A DNA stretch of 31,833 nt from a virus, in the IMG/VR virus record IMGVR_UViG_3300034104_006991, positions 1 to 31,833 of that record; one strand, written 5' to 3'. The position numbers and the translations under genes are program-made. Below are positions 22,457-28,974 of the stretch, one piece after another. The stretch's first letter is position 1. The number at the start of each line of letters is the position of its first letter. The notes beneath the pieces are model-generated. The model saw only the letters and a list, made by a program, of their open reading frames with translations. It did no database searches and was not told the DNA's origin.

Positions 22457-23146
22457 TCAGGGACTGAAGTAGCCGGAGATGAGCGGAGAGATGTACTGCG
22501 AGGCAGTCTCGATGTTCTGCGCCGCGGCGATGTCGTAAGCCTCATCGGCCAACGGCTTGAGGATTTGGATTTTCTCCGGCGCCCATATCATCGCCAGACG
22601 CTGCGCGAGGCCGTATGCGAATGCCTCCATGAAGTAGTAGGGCACCTCAACATTCTTTCCGTTCGACAGGTCCGCATCTTGAATCTGGCGCACCCGGTAA
22701 TAGTCGAACGAGGCCTGCGTTCCATCAGGGACCGGCCAGAGCGTCACCTGCGGCGAGAGAAGGCGGTCGAACCAATAGGTCGTCGGGAACCCGCGCTGTT
22801 GCGGATTCGGATACGAGGCGTACTCCGAACGCGAGATGGGCAGGATGAGACGGTTGATGGAGGTGCCGCCAGAGGTCTGCACGACATACGCGTCGAGCAT
22901 GACGATGGTATTCGAGGGCACCGAATAGGTTGCCTGCCCCGCGATGAGCGGGACAGACTGCAGGTCAACGCACCAAAGATTTACGCCTTGACTGCTCCAA
23001 CGCCCAAGAAGCAGGTTCGACGCCATGCGCGCCGACTCCATGTGCTCTTGAAGGAGTGCAGTGTTCCTGATGCCGCAGAGGTTGAATGCGTATAGCGTCA
23101 ACTCTCCTAGCGACGGATTGTAGGCATAGGTGCCACTTGTGGCCAT
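22457..23146 (-). CDS. P22 gp4-like head-tail adaptor / DNA-stabilisation protein
   Basis: A 229-aa protein with GGAGG 6 nt upstream. The opening (NPSLGELTLYAFNLCGIRNT) leads to a helix ESARMASNLLLGRWSSQGVN followed by LWCVDLQSVPLIAGQATYSV and a strand-rich core (ISRSEYASYPNP, TYWFDRLLSPQVTLWPVPDG). This order matches tail accessory factors such as P22 gp4, which plug the portal after packaging. The C-terminus is helical. It lies upstream of the zinc-ribbon and fibre genes. Together with the adaptor-like gene at 14772-15542 the phage has two proteins of this general type. Confidence 0.83.
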   Translation of the reverse strand: MATSGTYAYNPSLGELTLYAFNLCGIRNTALLQEHMESARMASNLLLGRWSSQGVNLWCVDLQSVPLIAGQATYSVPSNTIVMLDAYVVQTSGGTSINRLILPISRSEYASYPNPQQRGFPTTYWFDRLLSPQVTLWPVPDGTQASFDYYRVRQIQDADLSNGKNVEVPYYFMEAFAYGLAQRLAMIWAPEKIQILKPLADEAYDIAAAQNIETASQYISPLISGYFSP

Positions 23147-23164
23147 GAAGCCTCCAGACCGTCG

Positions 23165-23815
23165 TTAGAGGGGCACATTGCTCGACTGCAGGAAGACAGA
23201 ACGCACCGAGCCGGTGCCGCTGTTCAGCACCACGCGCGCGTACATCGGCGCGTATTGCAGGCCCTCGTTGCGGCTTACAGTCTGCGCCACAAGGTTTGCG
23301 ACGCTCGAGTTCTGCCACGCCATTGAGCCAACCGCCACCGGAATGGACGGGTCGTTCGGGTCGTCGAGAGTCGTCTGCACGGTGTAGTTGACCGTGCCAG
23401 TTGCCACACAGTTGACCGAGATGTAGTTCGGAGCCCAGTCATCAAAGCGAACCCACGGCGAGTCGGCAACGCCGTTGGTGCCGACCGTGATGGCGCCCGC
23501 AGCGTTGCCAGAAATCGTGATGGAGGTCACCGTCTTGAAACTGGTGTTGGTCGCAACGGTGCTGATGTTCGGACCGGTCACCGTCTCGCTGATGGCGTTG
23601 CCTTGCCAGTTCGTGCCCGTGATGGTGAGCGTGCGCGTGGATTCGTTGGCCGCTGTGGTGACCAAAACCCTGCGCTGCACATCGAGAACAGCGACACCAT
23701 CGACGACCGATGCTCCGTTCAGAGTCAGAGGGCCGGCTACCGGAGTCTGCGAGAGGCAGATGGCGTTTGCGCTTGCAGCGGCGATGGCACCGACTGTGAC
23801 TTGGGCTTTCTTCAT
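23165..23815 (-). CDS. Beta-rich virion structural protein
   Basis: A 216-aa protein with AAGGAG 9 nt before its ATG. The sequence is strand-rich with many Thr/Val/Asn repeats (TRTLTITGTNWQGNAISETV, TSITISGNAAGAITVGTNG) and ends VRSVFLQSSNVPL. The N-terminal KKAQVTVGAIAAASANAI is not a convincing signal peptide; it looks like a strand-helix opening. It sits between capsid-region genes and the adaptor, where head-completion or decoration proteins often lie. The family is not identified. Confidence 0.75.
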   Translation of the reverse strand: MKKAQVTVGAIAAASANAICLSQTPVAGPLTLNGASVVDGVAVLDVQRRVLVTTAANESTRTLTITGTNWQGNAISETVTGPNISTVATNTSFKTVTSITISGNAAGAITVGTNGVADSPWVRFDDWAPNYISVNCVATGTVNYTVQTTLDDPNDPSIPVAVGSMAWQNSSVANLVAQTVSRNEGLQYAPMYARVVLNSGTGSVRSVFLQSSNVPL

Positions 23816-23839
23816 GTGACGCTCTCCTTCAGATTCATC

Positions 23840-24109
23840 TTAGCACTTCACATCCCATCGCTTGAGGGCAAGATTGATGCGACTGTTCGGGTCATGCGCG
23901 GTCTTGGCAGAGGTCAACTTGTCCTTCATGCCGCAGAATCGAGAACGGAAGTTGTCACGCCGTTGCGCGGCTTTCGGGCTGCGCTTCGCCTCTTCTTTCG
24001 TCACCGGAGGCTTGATGTCATGCCCCTGCGCGCGCAGAGATGCTCGACCGCGCTCGTTCAGGCCGCCAGAGGGCGACTTGCCTTCTTTCTTCTGCCACGC
24101 TCCGCTCAT
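23840..24109 (-). CDS. Small basic conserved phage protein (DUF6321-like)
   Basis: An 89-aa, strongly basic protein. The pattern GGLNERGRASLRAQGHDIKPP, read as GGLNERGRAS then a short linker and DIKPPVT, followed by SPKAAQRRDNFRSRFCGM and a C-terminal NLALKRWDVKC, matches a common small phage protein family (G-L-N-x-x-G-R..., R-R-x-x-F-x-x-R-x-x-G-M, A-L-x-x-W-x-C). The family's role is unknown. It is located just after a terminator, so it may be expressed by read-through from the capsid operon. The family assignment is by pattern memory. Confidence 0.72.
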   Translation of the reverse strand: MSGAWQKKEGKSPSGGLNERGRASLRAQGHDIKPPVTKEEAKRSPKAAQRRDNFRSRFCGMKDKLTSAKTAHDPNSRINLALKRWDVKC

Positions 24110-24124
24110 GCGTATCCCCCATGG

Positions 24125-24151
24125 AAAAACGGGGGCACAGAGGCCCCCGTT
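24125..24151 (-). terminator. Rho-independent terminator after the capsid operon
   Basis: AACGGGGGC (24128-24136) pairs perfectly with GCCCCCGTT (24143-24151), giving a 9-bp stem and a 6-nt loop. On the minus strand the stem runs into TTTTT. It lies 24 nt after the stop of the basic gene at 24175-24471 and just before the next start. Confidence 0.8.
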
Positions 24152-24174
24152 GTTCCCGCTGTTGCGCTCCCCGA

Positions 24175-24471
24175 TTACTTCGGGGAGTTGCCGCTCACAT
24201 TGCGGCCCTTCGGCGGCGTGCCGCCGTGGGCCGAGGTGAACGGGCTCTTCTCGCAGCCGGCGCGGCCACCGCTCTTTCGGGCCTTGCGACCCGCGTGATG
24301 AGCAGCCTTGCCTTCCACCGTGCCGGCGTGCTTCTTGGCTCGGCCGCCGCGCTTGCGCTCCTCGGCCTCGTCCTGCACATTCGACTGGTAGGTGTAGCGC
24401 AGGTTCTTCTTGGAAGAGTCCTGCGCCGCCTCGTTTACGCCACCACTGGCGCGATGCTTGCGACCTTTCAT
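24175..24471 (-). CDS. Small Lys/Arg-rich protein with Gly-Gly motifs
   Basis: A 98-aa, extremely basic protein (KGRKHRASGGVNEAAQD, KRGGRAKKHAG, RKSGGRAGCEKSPFTSAHGG). AGGGGA lies 8 nt before the ATG. The repeated basic-Gly-Gly-Arg/Lys motif also occurs in the 524-aa basic protein and in several tail proteins here. It is encoded directly after the major capsid gene, so a DNA-binding or internal capsid role is possible but not shown. The stop codon lies inside the loop of an 8-bp hairpin (24167-24187). Function unknown. Confidence 0.76.
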   Translation of the reverse strand: MKGRKHRASGGVNEAAQDSSKKNLRYTYQSNVQDEAEERKRGGRAKKHAGTVEGKAAHHAGRKARKSGGRAGCEKSPFTSAHGGTPPKGRNVSGNSPK

Positions 24472-24487
24472 GTGTGTTCCCCTGAGG

Positions 24488-25399
24488 TTACGACGGGAAG
24501 GACCCGAAGATGCTGCGCCAGTTGTAGTAGCCGAACGAGTACCGCTCGTAGCCCTTCACGAGCAGGTTGTCCGTGACGAAATCGACCTGCATGTCCGTCT
24601 CGAACTTGACGCGCTCCATGTAGGAGAGACCGTCGATGTTCGTGAGCAGGAACCACGCGGACGCTGAGGTCAGGAAGTCGTTGACCATGTAGCCCTCCGG
24701 CAGGCCGCCGGCGGTGGTCAGGATGGCGTTCACATCGTTGTCCGCGGTGCCCGGGCGAAGTTCCGTCTTCGTCAGACGGATGGCCGTGGGCTCGAGCGCC
24801 GGCGGAACGACCAACTTGCGGCCGCGCGCGAAGACCTTGAGCCCGGCTTGGTCGCGGAAGTTGGTGCGGATGGAAATCATCGCGTTCAGCAGCGTGGCTT
24901 CGTTGAGTTCCACATCAACCGCGGGACGGTTCGAGACCGTGCCGCCATCGATGGGATGGTTCGTCGCGATGAGCGCGACGCCGTCACCACCGAACGACGC
25001 GTTGTAGGTCGTGGCGGTGTTCAGGATGTTCGCGCCGTAGATTTCCTTGGTCTGCTGAAACGACTCGATGAGGCCGAGGTTCGACGGGTGGAACTGCGTC
25101 TTGTACAGGTTGTCGTCGATGGCCTTGCGGGTGATGGCGTAGCCAAGAGCGATTTCGTTGTGCTCTTGGTTGTACACGAACCGCTGACCCGAGTTGTTGT
25201 CGAACGAGGTCTGCGCACCCTCGGTCTTCAACTGCGCGAGTCCGAGGTACCGCATCTCCGCCGTGCGCTCGAGAGCGAGTTTCGAGTCGTGCTTGGTGAA
25301 GATTTTGTCGTACTGAGACGGAATCATCTCGTACTTGCCTTCGATTCCACGGAGACCGGGGAGCAGAAGGTCCTTGATTGCACTCAGATTGACTGCCAT
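24488..25399 (-). CDS. Major capsid protein (Mu gpT-like)
   Basis: A 303-aa protein with overlapping GGAG and AAAGGA sites before its ATG. The layout resembles Mu gpT-type HK97-fold capsid proteins: an N-terminal LSAIKDLLLPGLRG and MIPSQYDKIFTKHDS, then NEIALGYAITRKAIDDNLY, a central domain with ARGRKLVVPPALEPTAIRL, and a C-terminal VKGYERYSFGYYNWRSIFGS. About 300 residues is normal for this class. Its neighbours, a scaffold-like gene, a decoration-like gene and a GroES-like gene upstream, fit a capsid module. It is transcribed from its own promoter region together with the decoration-like gene and is probably the most abundant virion protein. Confidence 0.88.
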   Translation of the reverse strand: MAVNLSAIKDLLLPGLRGIEGKYEMIPSQYDKIFTKHDSKLALERTAEMRYLGLAQLKTEGAQTSFDNNSGQRFVYNQEHNEIALGYAITRKAIDDNLYKTQFHPSNLGLIESFQQTKEIYGANILNTATTYNASFGGDGVALIATNHPIDGGTVSNRPAVDVELNEATLLNAMISIRTNFRDQAGLKVFARGRKLVVPPALEPTAIRLTKTELRPGTADNDVNAILTTAGGLPEGYMVNDFLTSASAWFLLTNIDGLSYMERVKFETDMQVDFVTDNLLVKGYERYSFGYYNWRSIFGSFPS

Positions 25400-25412
25400 G
25401 GTCCTTTACTCC

Positions 25413-26012
25413 TTAGGCAACGCCCGTGAGGGTCTTGGTTTCGACATTGTTGAAGGCGACGATACCGTAGTTGTACGCGCCGGCGTCGGTGCCGTTCGCA
25501 CCCGGGGGATTCGTCACGAGGCCGACGACCTTGAACGGCAGCGTGGCCGTTGCCGCAGGGGTCACGGAGATGTCGATGAACGCGCCAGAGATGCCGGTGT
25601 TCTGGTTGCCGGTACCGTAGGCGAACTGGACATTGGCGCCAATGTCAGCGGCAACGAGGCCGACCGAAGAGGAGCCGCCGACCTGCGCGATGAACTGCGC
25701 GTTCGGGTCGTTGACGATGTAGCACTCGACCAACTGGTTGGAGGCGACATCGGAGCCGGGCCACCAGTTGCTCCACACGGTGCGACGCTGCGACACCGAG
25801 AGGTACTTGCAGCCGTTGAATACACCGGCAAGGATGCCGGCGCCCGGAGTCGTCGGCTGAATGCCGCCGGTGGTGCCGTTGCGGAAGACAGGGTCGCCGT
25901 TGTACATGGCGGCCGTGTTGTGGGCGCAGAAAGTGGTGACCTGCTCGTAGGTCGGCGCCGAACCATTACCTCGAGCCTGACTGAATCCGAAAGGTGCCTG
26001 AATGTTGGGCAT
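25413..26012 (-). CDS. Capsid decoration-like structural protein
   Basis: A 199-aa protein. The start is the ATG at 26010-26012, with AGGAG (26021-26025) 8 nt upstream; an in-frame ATG 30 nt earlier lacks this spacing. The opening PNIQAPFGFSQARGNGSAPT belongs to a class I recognise immediately upstream of phage major capsid genes. Strand-rich segments follow (GAGILAGVFNGCKYLSVSQR, FKVVGLVTNPPG). It is probably a head-decoration or stabilising protein made in amounts similar to the coat protein. It is first in the transcription unit that starts at the predicted promoter. Confidence 0.8.
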   Translation of the reverse strand: MPNIQAPFGFSQARGNGSAPTYEQVTTFCAHNTAAMYNGDPVFRNGTTGGIQPTTPGAGILAGVFNGCKYLSVSQRRTVWSNWWPGSDVASNQLVECYIVNDPNAQFIAQVGGSSSVGLVAADIGANVQFAYGTGNQNTGISGAFIDISVTPAATATLPFKVVGLVTNPPGANGTDAGAYNYGIVAFNNVETKTLTGVA

Positions 26013-26020
26013 GACGGAGT

Positions 26021-26025
26021 CTCCT
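26021..26025 (-). promoter_or_regulatory. Shine-Dalgarno site fixing the decoration gene start
   Basis: AGGAG on the minus strand lies 8 nt before the ATG at 26012. It selects this start over the in-frame ATG at 26042, which would add 10 residues absent from the usual family opening. Confidence 0.75.
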
Positions 26026-26108
26026 GAAGGAGAGGCCATCATCGCGCACCGAGGCGACTCAGACCAAGTTTTCTCGAAACCGCTCCGCCGGGGAACGGGA
26101 ATGATGCT

Positions 26109-26137
26109 TTTTTACGCCGACATGCAAGGCGTGTCAA
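26109..26137 (-). promoter_or_regulatory. Sigma70-like promoter for decoration and major capsid genes
   Basis: The minus strand reads a perfect TTGACA (26132-26137), a 17-nt spacer and TAAAAA (26109-26114; 4 of 6 with TATAAT). It lies directly after a terminator and about 100 nt before the decoration-like gene, the position expected for a dedicated capsid promoter read by host RNA polymerase. Confidence 0.68.
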
Positions 26138-26146
26138 CAGGTGCGC

Positions 26147-26189
26147 AAAAAAGAAAAAGGCAGGAACCCCTCTGAGGAAGTTCCTGCCT
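26147..26189 (-). terminator. Rho-independent terminator upstream of the capsid promoter
   Basis: AGGCAGGAAC (26158-26167) pairs perfectly with GTTCCTGCCT (26180-26189), a 10-bp stem with a 12-nt loop. On the minus strand a T-rich run (TTTTTCTTTTTT) follows. It lies just after the stop of the gene at 26207-26668 and 10 nt before the -35 box. Confidence 0.85.
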
Positions 26190-26206
26190 CTTCTAGGCGC
26201 CGTCAA

Positions 26207-26668
26207 TTACGGCGTGAGTCCGCGCGCCTGCAAGTAAGTCACCGTCACCGTCGCGGCTCCGGTCGTGCCGTTTCCGTTCTGCGCCGTGAAGTTCGCAACG
26301 ACCTGAAGGTCGTCCGTGCCAACATTCGTCGCAGCAGCGTTCGTGAGCGTGCCTCGAGTGGTGGCCAACGCCTTCACATTGGTCGCCGGCTTGAACGCTG
26401 TGCCCGCCGCAACCGTGCCGACAGACACGGTCGCCGTGCCAGTGTCGTTGTTCACGGTCGTGACATTCAAGATGACATCGACGATTTGAGAGCCCGCCGG
26501 CACCGTCGCAACGACCTGATTAGCCGCGCTTGCGCCGATGATGTCGATGACGCTCGACTGCGCCATCAGGGCCCAACCGACATTCGACACATCCTGACCA
26601 ACGGTGTTGCCGCTCGTGTTGAGGATGTTGCCGGCCTTAACCGGACCCGTAAAAGTAGTAGTACCCAT
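26207..26668 (-). CDS. Small beta-rich structural protein of the capsid module
   Basis: A 153-aa protein with GAGGAA 7 nt before the ATG. It begins GTTTFTGPVKAGNILNTSG and ends TVTVTYLQARGLTP, a strand-rich sequence (VVATVPAGSQIVDVILNVTT) typical of head-fibre or decoration components. It forms a one-gene transcription unit: one terminator 70 nt upstream and another right after its stop. That isolation suggests its own dosage control. The family is not named with certainty; similar GPVKAG-type proteins neighbour capsid genes in other phages. Confidence 0.78.
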   Translation of the reverse strand: MGTTTFTGPVKAGNILNTSGNTVGQDVSNVGWALMAQSSVIDIIGASAANQVVATVPAGSQIVDVILNVTTVNNDTGTATVSVGTVAAGTAFKPATNVKALATTRGTLTNAAATNVGTDDLQVVANFTAQNGNGTTGAATVTVTYLQARGLTP

Positions 26669-26699
26669 AAAAGATTCCTCGCAAGTGAGAAAGGCGCGT

Positions 26700-26729
26700 C
26701 AGTCTACTTGCAGTCTGCCGGGTCAGTCT
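26700..26729 (-). repeat. Three CAGTCT direct repeats in the leader of the 26207-26668 gene
   Basis: CAGTCT on the plus strand (AGACTG on the minus strand) occurs at 26700-26705, 26711-26716 and 26724-26729, 11 and 13 bp apart. The first and third are preceded by GT. They lie between a terminator and an isolated gene, where a promoter is expected, although no good sigma70 match is seen. Confidence 0.5.
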
Positions 26730-26738
26730 GATGCGCCC

Positions 26739-26775
26739 AAAAAAAACCCCGGAGGCCCTTTATAGACCTCCGGGG
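26739..26775 (-). terminator. Rho-independent terminator after the scaffold-region operon
   Basis: CCCCGGAGG (26747-26755) pairs perfectly with CCTCCGGGG (26767-26775), a 9-bp stem with an 11-nt loop, followed on the minus strand by eight T residues. It is 17 nt past the stop of the gene at 26793 and is the strongest terminator in the window. Confidence 0.92.
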
Positions 26776-26792
26776 CAATCATCGTCAACCGC

Positions 26793-27404
26793 TCATTTCT
26801 CGGGGACGGGAATCGACTCGTAGGAACGGCCAACCTTCACGAGGCTGTCGGCCTTGTTGGAACGCTCGAACTGGCCCGCCGGAGCAGCGGTCAACTGCTC
26901 CTCCTTCTGCCGCACCTGAAGACGCGCGCGGCGAAGTTCGACGGCTCTGGCTTCGTTGGTGATTTCCACGGGCCGCTCCATCAGAATCATGCCCTTGCGC
27001 TCGATGACGGCATGCTTGCCGCCGTCAGGCATGAACGACGGATGACGCGAGGCCGGCACCGGCTCCCATCCGAGGCGCGCGAGGGCCACCTGATGGGCGG
27101 CATCTTCCTGCCCAAGGACGCTTCTGCGCTTCCACTCGTAGGTCCACCCCTCCGGGATGGCTTCGAGCGGGATGTAGAACTCGTCGGTGCCCTCGTCGAG
27201 CCCGCCGATGTGGTTGCGAATCTCCGCAGCGCGGCGCGCGGCGCGCGTTCGGGGGTCCTCCTCACGAAGCGGCGGCCGAATGCTGTCGCGAATCTCTTCC
27301 GGAGCCGGCGCAACGGCGTGCTCCGCGGCCACCTCCTTCGCGGCTTCCTTGAACGGGCTCACCTTTGGCTTGCGCTGTCTGCGCGATGTGATTTCAGATT
27401 CCAT
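26793..27404 (-). CDS. Head-region conserved phage protein
   Basis: A 203-aa protein. The ATG at 27402-27404 is preferred because GAGGA (27412-27416) lies 7 nt upstream; the ATG at 27410 would be only 1 nt away. The N-terminus is basic and charged (ITSRRQRKPKVSPFKEAAKE). A central region reads DEFYIPLEAIPEGWTYEWKR and LARLGWEPVPASRHPSF, followed by MPDGGKHAVIERKGMILMER and a C-terminal coiled region (LRRARLQVRQKEEQLTAAP). I recognise the central pattern as one found near scaffold and capsid genes; the function is unknown. The ribosome site overlaps the end of the scaffold-like gene. Confidence 0.77.
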   Translation of the reverse strand: MESEITSRRQRKPKVSPFKEAAKEVAAEHAVAPAPEEIRDSIRPPLREEDPRTRAARRAAEIRNHIGGLDEGTDEFYIPLEAIPEGWTYEWKRRSVLGQEDAAHQVALARLGWEPVPASRHPSFMPDGGKHAVIERKGMILMERPVEITNEARAVELRRARLQVRQKEEQLTAAPAGQFERSNKADSLVKVGRSYESIPVPEK

Positions 27405-27411
27405 GGTCATT

Positions 27412-27416
27412 TCCTC
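27412..27416 (-). promoter_or_regulatory. Shine-Dalgarno site that decides the start of the 203-aa gene
   Basis: GAGGA on the minus strand is 7 nt from the ATG at 27404 but only 1 nt from the ATG at 27410, so the downstream ATG is favoured. It overlaps the TGA (27415-27417) of the scaffold-like gene. Confidence 0.7.
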
Positions 27417-28293
27417 AGTTGAGTTTGCCTTCACGCTGCAGCGCAAGTTTGTTCCTCGCGTACTCTTGGTCGCTCATTCCCATCATCTGAGCCATTTCGC
27501 GTTCGGCTGAGGTCAGTCGAACGACATTCGGACGCGCTCCGGGAGTGTTGTTGCGAGATACCGGAGCCACGGCGGGCGCCGAGCGGCGCGCGACGGGCTT
27601 GGCGGCGTCCGACATCGGGTCCGAATCGCGGCTGACCGGCGCTTCGCGGCGCATCTTCAGCGTGTCCTCGACGGCCTCGAAGTACTCGTCGGTGTCCGCA
27701 GACAACCCATCTGCAACAGCGAGGTTGTGCGCCGCAATCATCTTCGCGTACAGCCTGCTGTCTCGCGCAAACTGCGGATTGGCGCGCACCCACGCCGCAG
27801 AGCGCGGCGACAACTGCGACGCAAGGGCCTCGACAGGGTCCGCAGGTGCAGCCGCAGGGGTTTGCTGCGTTTTCGGAGCGTTCTCGAGCGCGGTTTTGCC
27901 CTGTTCCAACTGCAGCAACTTTGCCGAGTTGGTGGACATGGCTGCCTGCACCTCTGCAGCGCGGTCATAGTCGCCCGCCGACATCGCTTCGGAATAGGAT
28001 TTCTTCAGCACCGACTCGTTCTGCTTCAGCGTGTCGATGGCGTTGGTCACGAGCGCCAGATTCGAGTCCGCCACCTCGGTTCGAGCAGAGGCGGCGGCCT
28101 GCGCGGCGGCTTGTGCGCGACGCTCCGCATCAAGACGAGAGTTCCGCTCCTGTTCCAACTTCGCACGCAGCGTCTCGACGCCTTCTTCGGGCTCGATTGC
28201 GCGCGAAACAGGCTCCTTTTTCCCTTCCGCAGCAGATGCGGGGGTATCGCCTTCGTCTACCGGGACAAGAATGTCATTGTTGTCGTTCGACAT
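27415..28293 (-). CDS. Scaffold-like coiled-coil protein
   Basis: A 292-aa protein starting at ATG 28291-28293, where AAGGAG overlaps the upstream TAA (TAAGGAG) 6 nt away. The acidic N-terminus (DNNDILVPVDEGD) leads to a long coiled coil (ETLRAKLEQERNSRLDAERR and later LVTNAIDTLKQNESVLKKSY), an Ala/Pro linker, then WVRANPQFARDSRLYAKMIA and a C-terminal helix with LTSAEREMAQMMGMSDQEYA. Phage scaffolds share this acidic, helical, low-hydrophobic build and the position just upstream of the coat module. Frame extension further upstream (to 28584) overlaps the GroES-like gene and is rejected. Confidence 0.83.
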   Translation of the reverse strand: MSNDNNDILVPVDEGDTPASAAEGKKEPVSRAIEPEEGVETLRAKLEQERNSRLDAERRAQAAAQAAASARTEVADSNLALVTNAIDTLKQNESVLKKSYSEAMSAGDYDRAAEVQAAMSTNSAKLLQLEQGKTALENAPKTQQTPAAAPADPVEALASQLSPRSAAWVRANPQFARDSRLYAKMIAAHNLAVADGLSADTDEYFEAVEDTLKMRREAPVSRDSDPMSDAAKPVARRSAPAVAPVSRNNTPGARPNVVRLTSAEREMAQMMGMSDQEYARNKLALQREGKLN

Positions 28294-28303
28294 GGTGTTC
28301 TCC

Positions 28304-28696
28304 TTACCAGATTTGGTCGGGGTGAGCGACTTTTCCGCGCACATAGGTGTCGTCGAGGACACGGCAGCGCACGCCGTTGATAGTGACGGCCCATCCGTCG
28401 CTCGGACGGAACAGAATCCAGTCGTGAAGGCTGATTTCCGCGCCTGCAAACCACTGTTTCTGCTCCTCCACGAATGCAAGCGGGCCCTTCTTGATGAGAA
28501 GGCCGATTTTGCCTTGGTTTCGGTCCTCGTCGCGATGCTTGTCAGGCAGCACGATGCCGCCCGCGGTCTTCTCGGGACGAACATAGACGGCCACGAGGAC
28601 CTGATTGTTGAAGATTTCGATGCCGTTCAGGTTGCCGACCTGCTTCATCAATTCCTTCTTCGGGTCCGCCTCGTGCGCCATGGCGTACTGGGTCAT
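28304..28696 (-). CDS. GroES-like co-chaperonin
   Basis: A 130-aa protein with AGAGGAG before its ATG. Residues 24-75 match GroES: a strand NQVLVAVYV, the mobile-loop region RPEKTAGGIVLPDK with the Ile48-Val49-Leu50 tripeptide that docks into GroEL, then GKIGLLIKKGP. The C-terminal strand (ISLHDWILFRPSDGW, then CRVLDDTYV) matches the end of the beta-barrel. GroES is about 95 aa; the extra length is an N-terminal extension and a middle insertion. Phage GroES homologues (T4 gp31, RB49 CocO) replace host GroES for coat-protein folding, and the coat gene lies 3 kb downstream. Confidence 0.87.
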   Translation of the reverse strand: MTQYAMAHEADPKKELMKQVGNLNGIEIFNNQVLVAVYVRPEKTAGGIVLPDKHRDEDRNQGKIGLLIKKGPLAFVEEQKQWFAGAEISLHDWILFRPSDGWAVTINGVRCRVLDDTYVRGKVAHPDQIW

Positions 28697-28710
28697 GCTC
28701 TCTCCTCTGG

Positions 28711-28911
28711 TTAGCGTTTTGCAATCGAACTGTTCACTTCGTCACACATCTCGAGAGCCCATCTCAGGCCCCCGATGCGTCCAACTGTCTGCTTGTACTG
28801 CTCGAAGGTATCAATCCCGTGACCGGTCGAGACCTGCATCTCCATGTCTTCGATGGCGGCCTCGATTTTTTTCTTCAGTTCCTGCTCAAACAGCGTGTTC
28901 AGGGTTTGCAT
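28711..28911 (-). CDS. Small helical phage protein
   Basis: A 66-aa, almost fully helical protein (QTLNTLFEQELKKKIEAAIE, then TFEQYKQTVGRIGGLRWALE). It resembles small proteins found between portal-side genes and scaffold genes of other phages, with the pattern Y-x-x-x-V-G-R-I-x-G-L-x-x-A-L. Function unknown. It is the first gene after the terminator at 28937-28969, so its expression needs read-through or an unrecognised promoter. The ribosome site is weak (TAGG). Confidence 0.73.
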   Translation of the reverse strand: MQTLNTLFEQELKKKIEAAIEDMEMQVSTGHGIDTFEQYKQTVGRIGGLRWALEMCDEVNSSIAKR

Positions 28912-28936
28912 GTTAGCCTAAGTAAATGTCGTTGGG

Positions 28937-28969
28937 AAAAGAAAGGGCGGTCGGAGTCACCCGCCGCCC
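28937..28969 (-). terminator. Rho-independent terminator after the 524-aa basic gene
   Basis: GGGCGG (28945-28950) pairs with CCGCCC (28964-28969), and CGG (28952-28954) with CCG (28961-28963) past one bulged base, around a 6-nt loop. On the minus strand TTTCTTTT follows. It lies 5 nt beyond the stop of the basic protein gene. Confidence 0.78.
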
Positions 28970-28974
28970 CTTGG

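Noticed and set aside
28294-28584. Upstream extension of the scaffold-like gene by 97 codons
   Set aside because: It overlaps the GroES-like gene in another frame; AAGGAG points to the ATG at 28293.
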